Positions 1 to 9,033 of a DNA stretch of 60,138 nt are shown piece after piece. The notes under the pieces are model-generated. The model had not been told where the DNA came from. It did not search any database and worked only from the letters and a program-made list of their open reading frames with translations. The translations under genes were made by a program, and so were the position numbers. Source of the stretch: Lachnospiraceae bacterium (lineage in GTDB: Bacteria > Bacillota > Clostridia > Lachnospirales > Lachnospiraceae); assembly GCA_031263035.1 (NCBI GenBank), contig JAISGP010000090.1, forward strand, positions 1-60,138. The letters run 5' to 3'. Positions within the stretch are counted from its first letter, which is position 1. Every line of letters begins with the position of its first letter.

Positions 1-1098
1 TTTAAGAATGGAATTATAGCTGGGGTAAAGTTTTATCCGGTACTTCATGAAACAAAAAGTTTAAATTTCCCAGTGTGTGGAATGTCAGATTCAATGCCAT
101 ATAAGGCTACTAAGTATAGTAATTTAACACCAACCATGACAGATGATTTTACTCGAGAATTTTTGAAAGTATTTGACGAGGCATATAAAGAATTTAAGCC
201 GGATATAATAGTATGTCACCATCTGTATCTTCTTACTGCAATAATTAGGGCAAATTATCCAAATGATAAGATTTATGGAATATGCCATGGTACTGACTTA
301 AGACAATTTAAAAAGACTGATTTGCGTAGAGATTTTATATATGAAAATATAAAAAGGTTAGATAGGATATTTGCACTACATATTCAGCAAAAGGAAGATA
401 TTATAGAAACATTTAATGTAGAGGAAAAAAAAATTACTGTAATTGGTGTGGGATATAATGAGAAGATTTTTAATACAAAAGAAGATAAAAAGGGTCTAAA
501 CCCAGAAGATAATAGTAAGCTACGTTTAATATTTGCAGGGAAGATTTGCGAGAAAAAAGGCGTAAAAAGTCTAATTAAGTCTTTAAAATATTTGAAGACT
601 AAACCTGAGGATTTCAAGCTGGTTCTAGCCGGAGGAGTGGGCTCCAAGGAAGAATATAATTCGATTTATAATCTTGCCTTGAATAGTGGATTTGATATAG
701 AATTTCTTGGGAAACTTTCTCAAGAAAAACTAGCAGAAGAATATAGAAAAAGTGATATATTTATTTTGCCATCTTTTTTTGAAGGACTACCTTTAGTTGT
801 AATTGAAGCAATTGCCTGTGGTTTATCTGTTGTAGTTACAGATTTACCGGGAGTAAGAGTTTGGTTAAATCATATGCTTCCAGATGCAAATATAAAATAT
901 GTCTCATTACCTAAAATGTCTAATGTAGATGAGGTTTTAGAAGAAGATTTAGTAAATTTTGAAAAGGAACTTGCCAAAAATATAGATAGTATCTGCCTTG
1001 AAGTTAAGGCAGGAAAGAATGGAAATATTCAAAACAAGATACAAGATGAATTAAAAAATATTACATGGGAAAATATCGCAAGACAGGTTTTGAAGTAA
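1..1098 (+). CDS. Glycosyltransferase family 4 (group 1), 5'-truncated by window edge
   Basis: The frame is open from the first base, so the N-terminus lies outside the window; the GTG at 73 is probably internal. About 365 residues are visible. The C-terminal half is a GT-B nucleotide-sugar-binding domain: a strand around LRLIFAGKICEKKGV opens it, followed by FLGKLSQEKLAEEYRKSDI and the EGLPLVVIEA segment, an E-x7-E motif typical of retaining group 1 transferases. The N-terminal part (PDIIVCHHLYLLTAI) looks like the acceptor domain. Family members transfer a sugar from an activated donor in the cytoplasm for cell-surface polysaccharide or glycolipid synthesis; the acceptor cannot be told here. 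The next gene, folA, begins about 100 bases on and is functionally unrelated. Confidence 0.85.
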   Translation, partial: FKNGIIAGVKFYPVLHETKSLNFPVCGMSDSMPYKATKYSNLTPTMTDDFTREFLKVFDEAYKEFKPDIIVCHHLYLLTAIIRANYPNDKIYGICHGTDLRQFKKTDLRRDFIYENIKRLDRIFALHIQQKEDIIETFNVEEKKITVIGVGYNEKIFNTKEDKKGLNPEDNSKLRLIFAGKICEKKGVKSLIKSLKYLKTKPEDFKLVLAGGVGSKEEYNSIYNLALNSGFDIEFLGKLSQEKLAEEYRKSDIFILPSFFEGLPLVVIEAIACGLSVVVTDLPGVRVWLNHMLPDANIKYVSLPKMSNVDEVLEEDLVNFEKELAKNIDSICLEVKAGKNGNIQNKIQDELKNITWENIARQVLK

Positions 1099-1194
1099 AA
1101 AGAGAAAATAATTTGAATATAGTAGAAAGAAAAAATCTTCAATGGTATAGTATGTCAAGATGAAAATATGTTTTTGAGATTGGAGAAATATTCT

Positions 1195-1701
1195 ATGAAT
1201 TGTATAGTAGCAGTAGATAAGAACTGGGCTATTGGAAAAGATAATAAGCTTTTAGTAAGTATTCCTAACGATATGAAATTTTTTAGAGAAACCACAAAAG
1301 GTAAGGTGGTAATTATGGGAAGAAAAACTCTTGAATCTTTTCCGGGACAGAAACCTTTACCTAATAGAGTAAATATTGTTATTACAAGGGATATGGACTA
1401 TAAAAAAGAAGGTACTGTAATTGTACATTCTATAGAAGAAGCTATGGAAAAGGTTGAGGAATATAAAAGTGATGATGTATTTGTTATAGGTGGAGCAAGT
1501 ATTTATAGAGATATGTTGCAATTCTGCCACACAGCTTATGTAACGAAGATTGATGCAGCCTATGATGCAGATACTTATTTTCCAAATTTAGATGAACTTT
1601 CTAATTGGAAGCTTGAGAAAGAAAGTGAAGAGCAGACATATTTTGATGTAGAATATGTATTTGCGACATATACTAATGATAAAGTTAGTTTATATGAATA
1701 G
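1195..1701 (+). CDS. folA: Dihydrofolate reductase
   Basis: Reduces dihydrofolate to tetrahydrofolate with NADPH. The product is 168 residues, normal for bacterial DHFR. It begins MNCIVAVDKNWAIGKDNKLL, with the substrate-loop WAIGKDN, the catalytic acid in IPNDMKFF (D26), the NADPH-binding VVIMGRKTLESF and the VFVIGGASIY glycine segment. An in-frame ATG lies upstream at 1168, but the chosen ATG has GGAG nine bases before it and starts exactly where the family starts. It precedes thyA by 160 bases; the pair is functionally coupled because thymidylate synthase produces the dihydrofolate that this enzyme recycles. Confidence 0.95.
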   Translation: MNCIVAVDKNWAIGKDNKLLVSIPNDMKFFRETTKGKVVIMGRKTLESFPGQKPLPNRVNIVITRDMDYKKEGTVIVHSIEEAMEKVEEYKSDDVFVIGGASIYRDMLQFCHTAYVTKIDAAYDADTYFPNLDELSNWKLEKESEEQTYFDVEYVFATYTNDKVSLYE

Positions 1702-1817
1702 ATTTTCAAGATAATGAGTAATTATGGATATTTAACTGATAACTAAGTTGCAATTATTTTTAATCAAATGACATTTATGTATGGTAGTAGATATTTTTGC
1801 TTTGATAACCATTTTCG

Positions 1818-1848
1818 GCAAATAAGTTTTGATTTTATTTGCAAATGA
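1818..1848 (+). promoter_or_regulatory. thyA leader hairpin overlapping an ATTTGCAAAT palindrome
   Basis: GCAAATAA at 1818-1825 is the exact inverted complement of TTATTTGC at 1835-1842, giving an 8-bp stem. It overlaps the motif TTTATTTGCAAATGA (1834-1848), which also occurs before pnp (31604-31618) and before the alcohol dehydrogenase gene (41244-41258). The motif ends just before the GGAG ribosome-binding site of thyA. A regulatory role is inferred only from position and recurrence. Confidence 0.4.
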
Positions 1849-1861
1849 AAGGAGATAGGAT

Positions 1862-2710
1862 ATGGCATACGCTGATAAGGTTTTTATAGATATGTGTAGA
1901 GATATTATTGATAATGGAACGGATACTAAGGGAGAGAAAGTTCGTCCTCATTGGGAAGACGGAACCCCTGCTTACACAATTAAAAAGTTTGGTGTTGTAA
2001 ATCGTTATGATTTACGAAAAGAATTTCCGGCTCTTACTCTTCGAAAAACTGGTATAAAAAGTTGTACTGATGAGTTGCTTTGGATTTGGCAGAAAAAATC
2101 TAACAATATTAAAGATTTGCATAGTCATATTTGGGATTCTTGGGCAGATGAGAATGGTTCTATAGGAAAAGCTTATGGATATCAGATGAGTGTGAAACAT
2201 CAGTATAAAGAAGGAATGTTTGACCAAGTTGATAGAGTTCTCTATGACTTGAAAAATAATCCATATTCAAGAAGAATAATGACTAATATCTATAACTATG
2301 AAGATTTACATGAGATGGCTTTATATCCTTGTGCTTATAGCATGACTTTTAATGTGACTAAAAGACCTGGGGAAGATAAGCTTACTTTAAATGGGATTTT
2401 AAATCAAAGATCTAATGATGTTCTTGCTGCAAATAATTGGAATGTATGCCAATATGCGGTTTTACTTCATATGTTTGCACAGGTAAGTGATATGGATGTG
2501 GGAGAATTTGTTCATGTAATAGCAGATGCTCATATTTATGATAGACATGTGGAGATGATTGAAGAATTAATCAGTAGAGAACCTCTCCCTGCACCAAAGT
2601 TTTGGTTAAATCCAGATGTGAAAGACTTTTATGAATTTACAAGAGATGATGTAAAATTAATAGATTATAATACTCATGAGCAGATAAAGGGAATTCCTGT
2701 AGCAGTGTAA
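1862..2710 (+). CDS. thyA: Thymidylate synthase (ThyA type)
   Basis: Converts dUMP to dTMP using methylene-tetrahydrofolate, releasing dihydrofolate. The 282-residue product carries the family landmarks: FPALTLRKTG and the DELLWIW helix near residues 55-77, SIGKAYGYQM, the active-site cysteine C157 in LYPCAYSMTFNV, the dUMP-binding QRSNDVLAANNWNV segment (182-195) and HIYDRHVEMIEE near the C-terminus. The active-site context PCAYSM differs from the PCH seen in E. coli, but the cysteine is in place. A good ribosome-binding site (GGAGATAGGAT) precedes the ATG. It follows folA in the same direction, a common pairing though usually in the opposite order. Confidence 0.96.
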   Translation: MAYADKVFIDMCRDIIDNGTDTKGEKVRPHWEDGTPAYTIKKFGVVNRYDLRKEFPALTLRKTGIKSCTDELLWIWQKKSNNIKDLHSHIWDSWADENGSIGKAYGYQMSVKHQYKEGMFDQVDRVLYDLKNNPYSRRIMTNIYNYEDLHEMALYPCAYSMTFNVTKRPGEDKLTLNGILNQRSNDVLAANNWNVCQYAVLLHMFAQVSDMDVGEFVHVIADAHIYDRHVEMIEELISREPLPAPKFWLNPDVKDFYEFTRDDVKLIDYNTHEQIKGIPVAV

Positions 2711-2896
2711 AATATAGTTTGATTAAAAATGAGAAGTAATTTTATTATGATAAAACATAAATATAAAATTAGTTTAGGTGAATTAATTAAACTATTGGAA
2801 GTCTAGGTTGATATGTGATATAACGAACTTTTGGCAAGGAGTATAGGAAATTAATTGATTTAGATGGATTATAAATAATAATTCTGAGGGATAAAG

Positions 2897-3679
2897 ATGG
2901 CTAGTTATGAAGACTTCGCTTTGGTCTATGACCAGTTTATGGACAATATTTCATATGAGGAATGGGCTAAGTTTATTATCGGACAACTTAAAAAAGAACA
3001 TATTAATGAGGGTATTGTCCTAGATTTGGCTTGTGGTACTGGGATTTTAACAGAACTTTTATCAGAAAGTGGCTATGACATGATAGGAGTTGATTCTTCA
3101 GAAGAGATGCTTTCTATTGCTAGGGAAAAGCAAATGGAAGCAGGGAAGACTGATATTCTTTATCTTGAGCAGGATATTAGAAGTTTTGAGTTATATGGCA
3201 CAGTTAAAGCTATTGTTTGCGTATGTGATAGCCTTAACTATATAACTAAAAAGGATGAATTATTTAAAGTTTTTTCTTTAGTGAAGAATTATTTGGATCC
3301 AGATGGAATATTTATTTTCGATATTAATTCAGAGTATAAATATGAAAAGATACTAGGCGATAATACATTTGCAGAATCAAGAGAAGATTGTGCTTTTATT
3401 TGGGATAATTTCTACGATGAAGATACAAAGATTAATGAATATGATTTGACTTTATTTATAAAGGAAGATGATACATTTGCAAGAAGTGTAGAAACTCATC
3501 TGGAAAGAGCCTATTCATTAGATGAGATTTATAGCCTTTTAGGAAAGGCTGAATTGGAGGTACTTGCAATTTATGATGATTATTCAAGGGATTATGTTAC
3601 TAGAAAAAGTGAAAGAATAACATTTGTAGTGAAGAATATAAATGACGAAAGAAAGATGAAGTTATTGGAAAATCAATAA
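2897..3679 (+). CDS. Class I SAM-dependent methyltransferase
   Basis: 260 residues with a Rossmann-type SAM-binding domain: motif I is VLDLACGTGILTELL (about residues 41-55), motif II ends in GVDSSEEML, and YLEQDIRSFELYG then IVCVCDSLNYI follow as the DxxxF and post-strand-4 regions. The N-terminal YEDFALVYDQFMDNISYEEW is typical of a widespread Firmicutes methyltransferase subfamily often found with ribosome-associated or Hsp33 genes; the methyl acceptor is unknown. The start has GAGGG nine bases upstream. It is followed by hslO after 168 bases. The general family is certain, the substrate is not. Confidence 0.85.
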   Translation: MASYEDFALVYDQFMDNISYEEWAKFIIGQLKKEHINEGIVLDLACGTGILTELLSESGYDMIGVDSSEEMLSIAREKQMEAGKTDILYLEQDIRSFELYGTVKAIVCVCDSLNYITKKDELFKVFSLVKNYLDPDGIFIFDINSEYKYEKILGDNTFAESREDCAFIWDNFYDEDTKINEYDLTLFIKEDDTFARSVETHLERAYSLDEIYSLLGKAELEVLAIYDDYSRDYVTRKSERITFVVKNINDERKMKLLENQ

Positions 3680-3847
3680 TAAAAAGGTATAAGTGTTAAT
3701 ATATATTTATTTGAGTAATATAGCAAATTTTTTGAAACGACTATACTATATTTTAGAGAACAATAGTTGGAATAGAATAGTTTTTGGATTTATTCTAATT
3801 TAGATTAAACAATTATTTTGATAAAGAGTAATTAAGATTGGAAGAAT

Positions 3848-4723
3848 ATGAGTGATTATATAGTTAGAGCTATAGCTGATAATGGGAATATAAGGGCATT
3901 TGCAAGCCTTACTACGGACACTGTAGAAGAAGCTAGATGTCGTCATAAGTCCAGCCCTGTGGCTACGAAGGCTTTGGGAAGGCTACTTACTGCTGCTGGT
4001 ATAATGGGCGATATGATGAAGGGTGAGGATGATTTGCTAACTCTAATTATTCGTGGGAAAGGTCCTCTTGAAGGAATTACAGTTACAGCAGATAGTAAGG
4101 CAGATGTAAAAGGATATGCCTATGTACCAGATATTACACTGCCAGAAAGAGATGGAGAAGTTGATGTATCAGGTGTAATAGGTGAAGGAACATTTCAGGT
4201 TATAATGGATTTGGGATTAAAAGAGCCTTATGTCTCTACTATAAATTTGGTTAACAGTCAGATAGATACAGATATTGCCTATTATTATAGTAGTTCAGAA
4301 CAGATTCCATCAGCAGTTTCTTTAGATGTTTGTTTGGATAGTTCTGGAAAAGTAGTGGCAGCAGGAGGATTTTTTATTCAATTAATGCCATTTGCAGACA
4401 CTAGCTTAATAGATAAGATAAATGAAAAGATACAAGAATTGCCAAAGTTAAGTTTACTTTTGGAGATGGGTAAAACCCCAGAAGATATATTAAACATGAT
4501 TTTAGGGGATATGGATTTGGAAATTACCCAGAAGGTGCCTACAAGATTTTTCTGTAATTGTAGTAAAGAAAGAGTGGCATCAGCAATTATTAGTATTGGC
4601 AAAAAGGATTTAGAAGAGATAATTAAAGATAATGAGCCAATAGAAGTTAAATGTGATTTCTGTAGTACGTATTATAATTATTCTGTAGAAGATTTAAAAG
4701 AATTATATAATCAGGCGAAATAA
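3848..4723 (+). CDS. hslO: Redox-regulated chaperone Hsp33
   Basis: Cytoplasmic holdase chaperone that is switched on by oxidative unfolding stress. The 291-residue product matches the usual length. The N-terminal domain opens with YIVRAIADNGNIRAFA and contains KGPLEGITVTADSKADVKGY; the C-terminal zinc-binding redox switch is complete, with C236 and C238 in FFCNCSKERV and C269 and C272 in VKCDFCSTYY (CxC plus CxxC). The intergenic space before it is AT-rich and no clear promoter was assigned. The gene stands between the methyltransferase and NAD synthetase genes, all on the plus strand, with spacings of about 170 bases, so it may be transcribed independently. Confidence 0.96.
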   Translation: MSDYIVRAIADNGNIRAFASLTTDTVEEARCRHKSSPVATKALGRLLTAAGIMGDMMKGEDDLLTLIIRGKGPLEGITVTADSKADVKGYAYVPDITLPERDGEVDVSGVIGEGTFQVIMDLGLKEPYVSTINLVNSQIDTDIAYYYSSSEQIPSAVSLDVCLDSSGKVVAAGGFFIQLMPFADTSLIDKINEKIQELPKLSLLLEMGKTPEDILNMILGDMDLEITQKVPTRFFCNCSKERVASAIISIGKKDLEEIIKDNEPIEVKCDFCSTYYNYSVEDLKELYNQAK

Positions 4724-4893
4724 TTAGTTAGCTTATATACGCCTTTGAAGTTAAGTAGAGATAGAAGTTTATTTATTAAAAAAGATAGATTAAAATTAGA
4801 TATGAATTTAAAGTATTATATTTTTTTAAAGTAATTTAATCTTTAAAGTGTAAATTATAATAAAAAGAAAAATTATTTAGGATTGGGGATTGT

Positions 4894-6936
4894 ATGAAAG
4901 ATGGATTTATAAAAGTGGCTGCAGTTACGCCTAAAATGAAGGTTAGTGATGTTGAATATAATGTAGAACAGATTAAGATTTCAATTTCTGAAGCTGTAGA
5001 AAGAGGAGCTAAGGTTATAGTTTTTCCTGAACTTGCAATTACAGGTTATACTTGCGGCGATCTTTTTCTTCAAGATTTATTAATAGAAAAAGCATATGAA
5101 GGTTTGCGAGATATAGAAAGATACACTGATAATATGGATGCAATTATATTTATTGGTGCGCCTATCAAATTTAGAGGAAAGCTATACAATACTTCAGTAG
5201 CAATTTCAAAAGGAAGTATTCTTGGAATTAATTGTAAAAAGAATATTCCTAATTATTCTGAATATTATGAAAAAAGATGGTTTGATACTTGGAAAGGTAA
5301 TGAAGAATTGATTTCCCTTAGTGACTTTGGAGTGGATTATGAACACAGTGGGGAATTTACAGAACTTGATGAGCCAGTTTATAATGAAGATTTAGATGAA
5401 GAAGTTGAGGCAATCCTTGTTGATGAAGACGACAACGACGACTTCGCACCTATTGGTGATAATATCCTGTATAAATGCGGAAATTATCCCGAATTAATTA
5501 TTGGTTCTGAGATTTGCGAGGACCTCTGGGCACCGGATACTCCATCAACAAAGGCAGCACTTTTTGGAGCTACTGTAATTGTAAATAGTTCTGCAAGCAA
5601 TGAGGTTATAGGTAAGGCAGAGTATAGACGACAGTTAATCAAAAGTACATCTGCTAGGCTTAATGCCTGTTACATCTATGCCAATCCTTGTGAAGGAGAG
5701 TCTACTACTGATGTGGTTTATGGTGGACATAATATTATAGCTGAGAATGGAACTATACTCGGTGAAAGTCATAGATTTAGCACTGGTATTATATATGCTG
5801 ATTTAGACTTAAAACGTATATCTTTTGAAAGACAAAAAAATACATCTTTTCAATTAAATAAAAACTTTAATGAAATTGAGCTACAAACTTTTAATTTAAA
5901 TGTGGAAGATACTAGGTTAGATAGACATTTTCCAAGATTTCCATTTGTACCACAAGAAGCTGAAAAACGCGTGGAACGTTGCGAAGAGATTCTTACAATT
6001 CAGGCAATGGGATTAAAAGAAAGGGTGCTTCATACAAATACTAAGACTGTTGTTATAGGTATTTCAGGTGGACTTGATTCAACCCTTGCCCTTTTAGTGT
6101 GTGTTAGAGCTTTTGATTTAGCCGGTAGGGATAGGAAGGGCATTCTTACTGTAACTATGCCAGCCTTTGGAACTACAGATAGAACTTACAATAATGCAGT
6201 AAATCTTGCAAAAATCTTGGGAGTTACTTTTAAAGAAGTTAATATAAAAAATGCTGTTAATCTTCATTTTAAAGATATTGGACATAAAGATGATGTATAC
6301 GATGTTACCTATGAAAATTCACAAGCCCGTGAGAGAACTCAAGTACTTATGGACCTTGCAAATGAAACAGGTGGATTTGTTGTAGGTACCGGAGATTTGT
6401 CAGAAATGGCACTAGGCTGGGCAACATATAATGGGGACCATATGTCAATGTATGCTGTAAATGTAAGTATTCCAAAAACATTGGTTCGTCATCTTGTGGC
6501 AACATTTGCAGAAGTCTATGCAAAAGGGAAAGAAGGAGAAGCTTTAAAGAAGGTTCTTATGGATGTGCTCGATACACCAGTTAGCCCAGAGCTGTTACCG
6601 GTTGATGAAAATGGGCAGATGACTCAGATTACAGAAGACCATGTAGGACCTTATGAACTTCATGATTTCTTTTTGTATTATTTCCTTAGACAATCATATA
6701 GACCAAGAAAGATTTATAGAATTGCAAAGGATACATTTGCAGGAATTTATGATGAAGAAACTATTCTCAAATGGCTTAAAGTATTTATTAGAAGATTTTT
6801 CTCTCAACAGTTTAAACGTTCTTGTCTTCCTGATGGACCTAAGGTAGGAACTGTTGCTATAAGCCCAAGAGGAGACCTTAGAATGCCAAGTGATGCAGTG
6901 TCAAAATTGTGGTTGGCGGATTTAGAAAACGTATAA
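4894..6936 (+). CDS. nadE: Glutamine-dependent NAD+ synthetase
   Basis: Last step of NAD synthesis: amidates nicotinate adenine dinucleotide using glutamine-derived ammonia and ATP. 680 residues, two domains. The N-terminal nitrilase-like glutaminase shows its Glu-Lys-Cys triad at E46 (FPELAITGY), K115/K116 (NCKKNIPNYSEYYEKRW) and C208 (GSEICEDLW). The C-terminal synthetase domain has the PP-loop ISGGLDST at 390-397 and later GTGDLSEMALGW. Between the lysine and cysteine motifs there is a very acidic stretch (residues about 160-185, many Asp/Glu) not needed for catalysis. A strong terminator follows at 7069, so the transcript probably ends here. Confidence 0.96.
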   Translation: MKDGFIKVAAVTPKMKVSDVEYNVEQIKISISEAVERGAKVIVFPELAITGYTCGDLFLQDLLIEKAYEGLRDIERYTDNMDAIIFIGAPIKFRGKLYNTSVAISKGSILGINCKKNIPNYSEYYEKRWFDTWKGNEELISLSDFGVDYEHSGEFTELDEPVYNEDLDEEVEAILVDEDDNDDFAPIGDNILYKCGNYPELIIGSEICEDLWAPDTPSTKAALFGATVIVNSSASNEVIGKAEYRRQLIKSTSARLNACYIYANPCEGESTTDVVYGGHNIIAENGTILGESHRFSTGIIYADLDLKRISFERQKNTSFQLNKNFNEIELQTFNLNVEDTRLDRHFPRFPFVPQEAEKRVERCEEILTIQAMGLKERVLHTNTKTVVIGISGGLDSTLALLVCVRAFDLAGRDRKGILTVTMPAFGTTDRTYNNAVNLAKILGVTFKEVNIKNAVNLHFKDIGHKDDVYDVTYENSQARERTQVLMDLANETGGFVVGTGDLSEMALGWATYNGDHMSMYAVNVSIPKTLVRHLVATFAEVYAKGKEGEALKKVLMDVLDTPVSPELLPVDENGQMTQITEDHVGPYELHDFFLYYFLRQSYRPRKIYRIAKDTFAGIYDEETILKWLKVFIRRFFSQQFKRSCLPDGPKVGTVAISPRGDLRMPSDAVSKLWLADLENV

Positions 6937-7068
6937 CCAGATTTATTACTTATATATCTAGATAAATATTTTTAGTTCTTCTGAATTATGCAATAATAGT
7001 TGAATAAGATATAAAGATATGATATATTTCTTTGAGAAAAAGGATAAATAATTTCCTATGTGAATATG

Positions 7069-7097
7069 AAACCCCAGAGATTTATCTGGGGTTTTCT
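7069..7097 (+). terminator. Rho-independent terminator after nadE
   Basis: AAACCCCAGA (7069-7078) pairs perfectly with TCTGGGGTTT (7085-7094) across a 6-base loop and runs into TTTTC. It lies upstream of the true prfC start, which supports the downstream ATG for that gene. Confidence 0.8.
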
Positions 7098-7142
7098 ATG
7101 GTTATTATTTGTAGAAAAAAAAATATATTAGAAAGAAAAAAT

Positions 7143-8744
7143 ATGAGTGACTTAGATAAAAATGTTTTAAAAGAAATAGAAAAAAGACGTACATTTGCGA
7201 TTATATCTCATCCCGATGCAGGTAAAACCACTTTAACGGAGAAGTTCTTGCTTTATGGTGGGCAAATTCAAAATGCAGGTTCAGTTAAGGGAAAAGCTAC
7301 AAGTAAACATGCTGTGTCTGACTGGATGGAGATAGAAAAGGAAAGAGGTATCAGTGTTACTTCTTCAGTTCTTCAGTTTGAGTATGATAATTATTGCATA
7401 AATATTTTGGATACTCCAGGGCATCAGGACTTTTCCGAAGATACATATAGAACTCTTATGGCAGCAGATTCTGCGGTAATGGTTATTGATGGTTCTAAGG
7501 GTGTCGAGGCACAGACTAGAAAACTTTTTAAGGTTTGCGTTATGCGTGGTATTCCTATTTTTACATTTATCAATAAAATGGATAGAGATGCCATGGATAC
7601 ATTTGAGCTTCTAGATGATATTGAAAATGAATTAGGGATTTCAACTTGTCCTATAAATTGGCCAATAGGTTCCGGAAAGAAATTTCGAGGTGTTTATGAC
7701 AGAGAGCATAAACAGGTAGAGGTCTTTTCTGATACAGAAAAAGGAACGAAAATGGGTGAAGTTAATATCAAAGATATTGATGATCCAGAGATTACTTGGC
7801 TTTTAGATGAAGAGCAAAAGATAAAATTAAGTGATGATATAGAGCTTATAGATGGGGCTGGTTCTGATTTTAATATGGAACTTGTAAATAAGGGAAAACA
7901 GACTCCTGTATTTTTTGGTTCTGCTTTGACGAATTTTGGTGTTGAAACATTTCTACAACATTTTCTTTCTATGACAAGTGAGCCTTTGTCTAGAAATTCT
8001 GACAAGGGAGAAATTAATCCTGTTGAATTTCCGGATTTTAGTGGTTTTGTCTTTAAAATACAAGCAAATATGAACAAAAATCATCGTGATAGAATTGCAT
8101 TTATGAGAATTGTTTCCGGAGAATTTGATGCAGGTATGGAAGTATATCATGTTCAAGGTAATAAGAATGTAAAATTATCTGTACCTATAACTATGATGGC
8201 TACCAAAAGACATATAGTAGAAAAAGCTTATGCCGGAGATATTATTGGGCTTTTTGACCCGGGAATTTATTCTATTGGTGATACTTTATTAAAATCAAAG
8301 GATAAATTTGAATTTGAAGGTATTCCAACATTTGCACCGGAACATTTTGCAAGAGTTCGTCAAGTAGATACTATGAAGAGAAAACAATTTGTAAAAGGTG
8401 TTGAACAGATTGCTCAAGAAGGAGCAATTCAGATTTTCCAAGAATACCAAACAGGTATGGAAGAGATAATCGTTGGAGTTGTAGGTGTTCTTCAATTTGA
8501 TGTATTAAAGTATCGACTTGAAAATGAATATAATGTTGAAATTAGAATGGAAAATCTTCCATTTGAACATATTAGATGGATTGATGAAAGTCCTGTTCCA
8601 GTTGAGAAAATTACTGGAACTTCAGATATGAAGAGAGTAAAAGATATGAAAGGGCGTCCTCTTTTATTATTTGCCCATGACTGGAGTATTAGAATGGTTG
8701 AAGAAAGAAATGAAGGGCTTGTATTAAGCGATTTTGCAAAGTAA
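7143..8744 (+). CDS. prfC: Peptide chain release factor 3
   Basis: GTPase that recycles release factors 1 and 2 from the ribosome after termination. From the ATG at 7143 the product is 533 residues, the usual RF3 length, starting MSDLDKNVLKEIEKRRTFAI. The G domain shows HPDAGKTTLTEKF (G1, about 23-35), DTPGHQDFSEDTYR (G3) and FINKMDRDAMD (G4); domain II and III follow, including VRQVDTMKRKQFVKG. An in-frame ATG-like codon at 7032 would add 37 residues of unrelated sequence and would place the nadE terminator inside the gene, so the 7143 start is preferred. The ribosome-binding site (AGAAAG) is weak. Confidence 0.95.
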   Translation: MSDLDKNVLKEIEKRRTFAIISHPDAGKTTLTEKFLLYGGQIQNAGSVKGKATSKHAVSDWMEIEKERGISVTSSVLQFEYDNYCINILDTPGHQDFSEDTYRTLMAADSAVMVIDGSKGVEAQTRKLFKVCVMRGIPIFTFINKMDRDAMDTFELLDDIENELGISTCPINWPIGSGKKFRGVYDREHKQVEVFSDTEKGTKMGEVNIKDIDDPEITWLLDEEQKIKLSDDIELIDGAGSDFNMELVNKGKQTPVFFGSALTNFGVETFLQHFLSMTSEPLSRNSDKGEINPVEFPDFSGFVFKIQANMNKNHRDRIAFMRIVSGEFDAGMEVYHVQGNKNVKLSVPITMMATKRHIVEKAYAGDIIGLFDPGIYSIGDTLLKSKDKFEFEGIPTFAPEHFARVRQVDTMKRKQFVKGVEQIAQEGAIQIFQEYQTGMEEIIVGVVGVLQFDVLKYRLENEYNVEIRMENLPFEHIRWIDESPVPVEKITGTSDMKRVKDMKGRPLLLFAHDWSIRMVEERNEGLVLSDFAK

Positions 8745-9033
8745 AGAAATTTAAATTGTTATAATCATGGGAACATTTTTTTGATTGAAAATGTTAAGAA
8801 GCAATATTGTATTATTTCAAGGTATATAATCTGATTTTGAGTTATTATATTAATTTCGTTGTAGTAAAAGTGATAGGTATTTATTTTCTATTATGAGAGG
8901 GATTTTTTATAACTCTAATTTATCAAATTGCTGTGTAAGTTATAATATGTTTGGGTATTTTTTTGAGATAATCGTGAAGTTCTATGATATAATTATCAAG
9001 AAATTAATTAAAATAAAGATGGAGAATAGATTG

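Noticed and set aside
7032-7142. N-terminal extension of release factor 3
   Set aside because: The added residues have no family counterpart and the segment contains a perfect terminator hairpin.
8745-9033. Possible T-box riboswitch before trpS
   Set aside because: No T-box consensus, no specifier stem-loop and no terminator/antiterminator pair could be seen.
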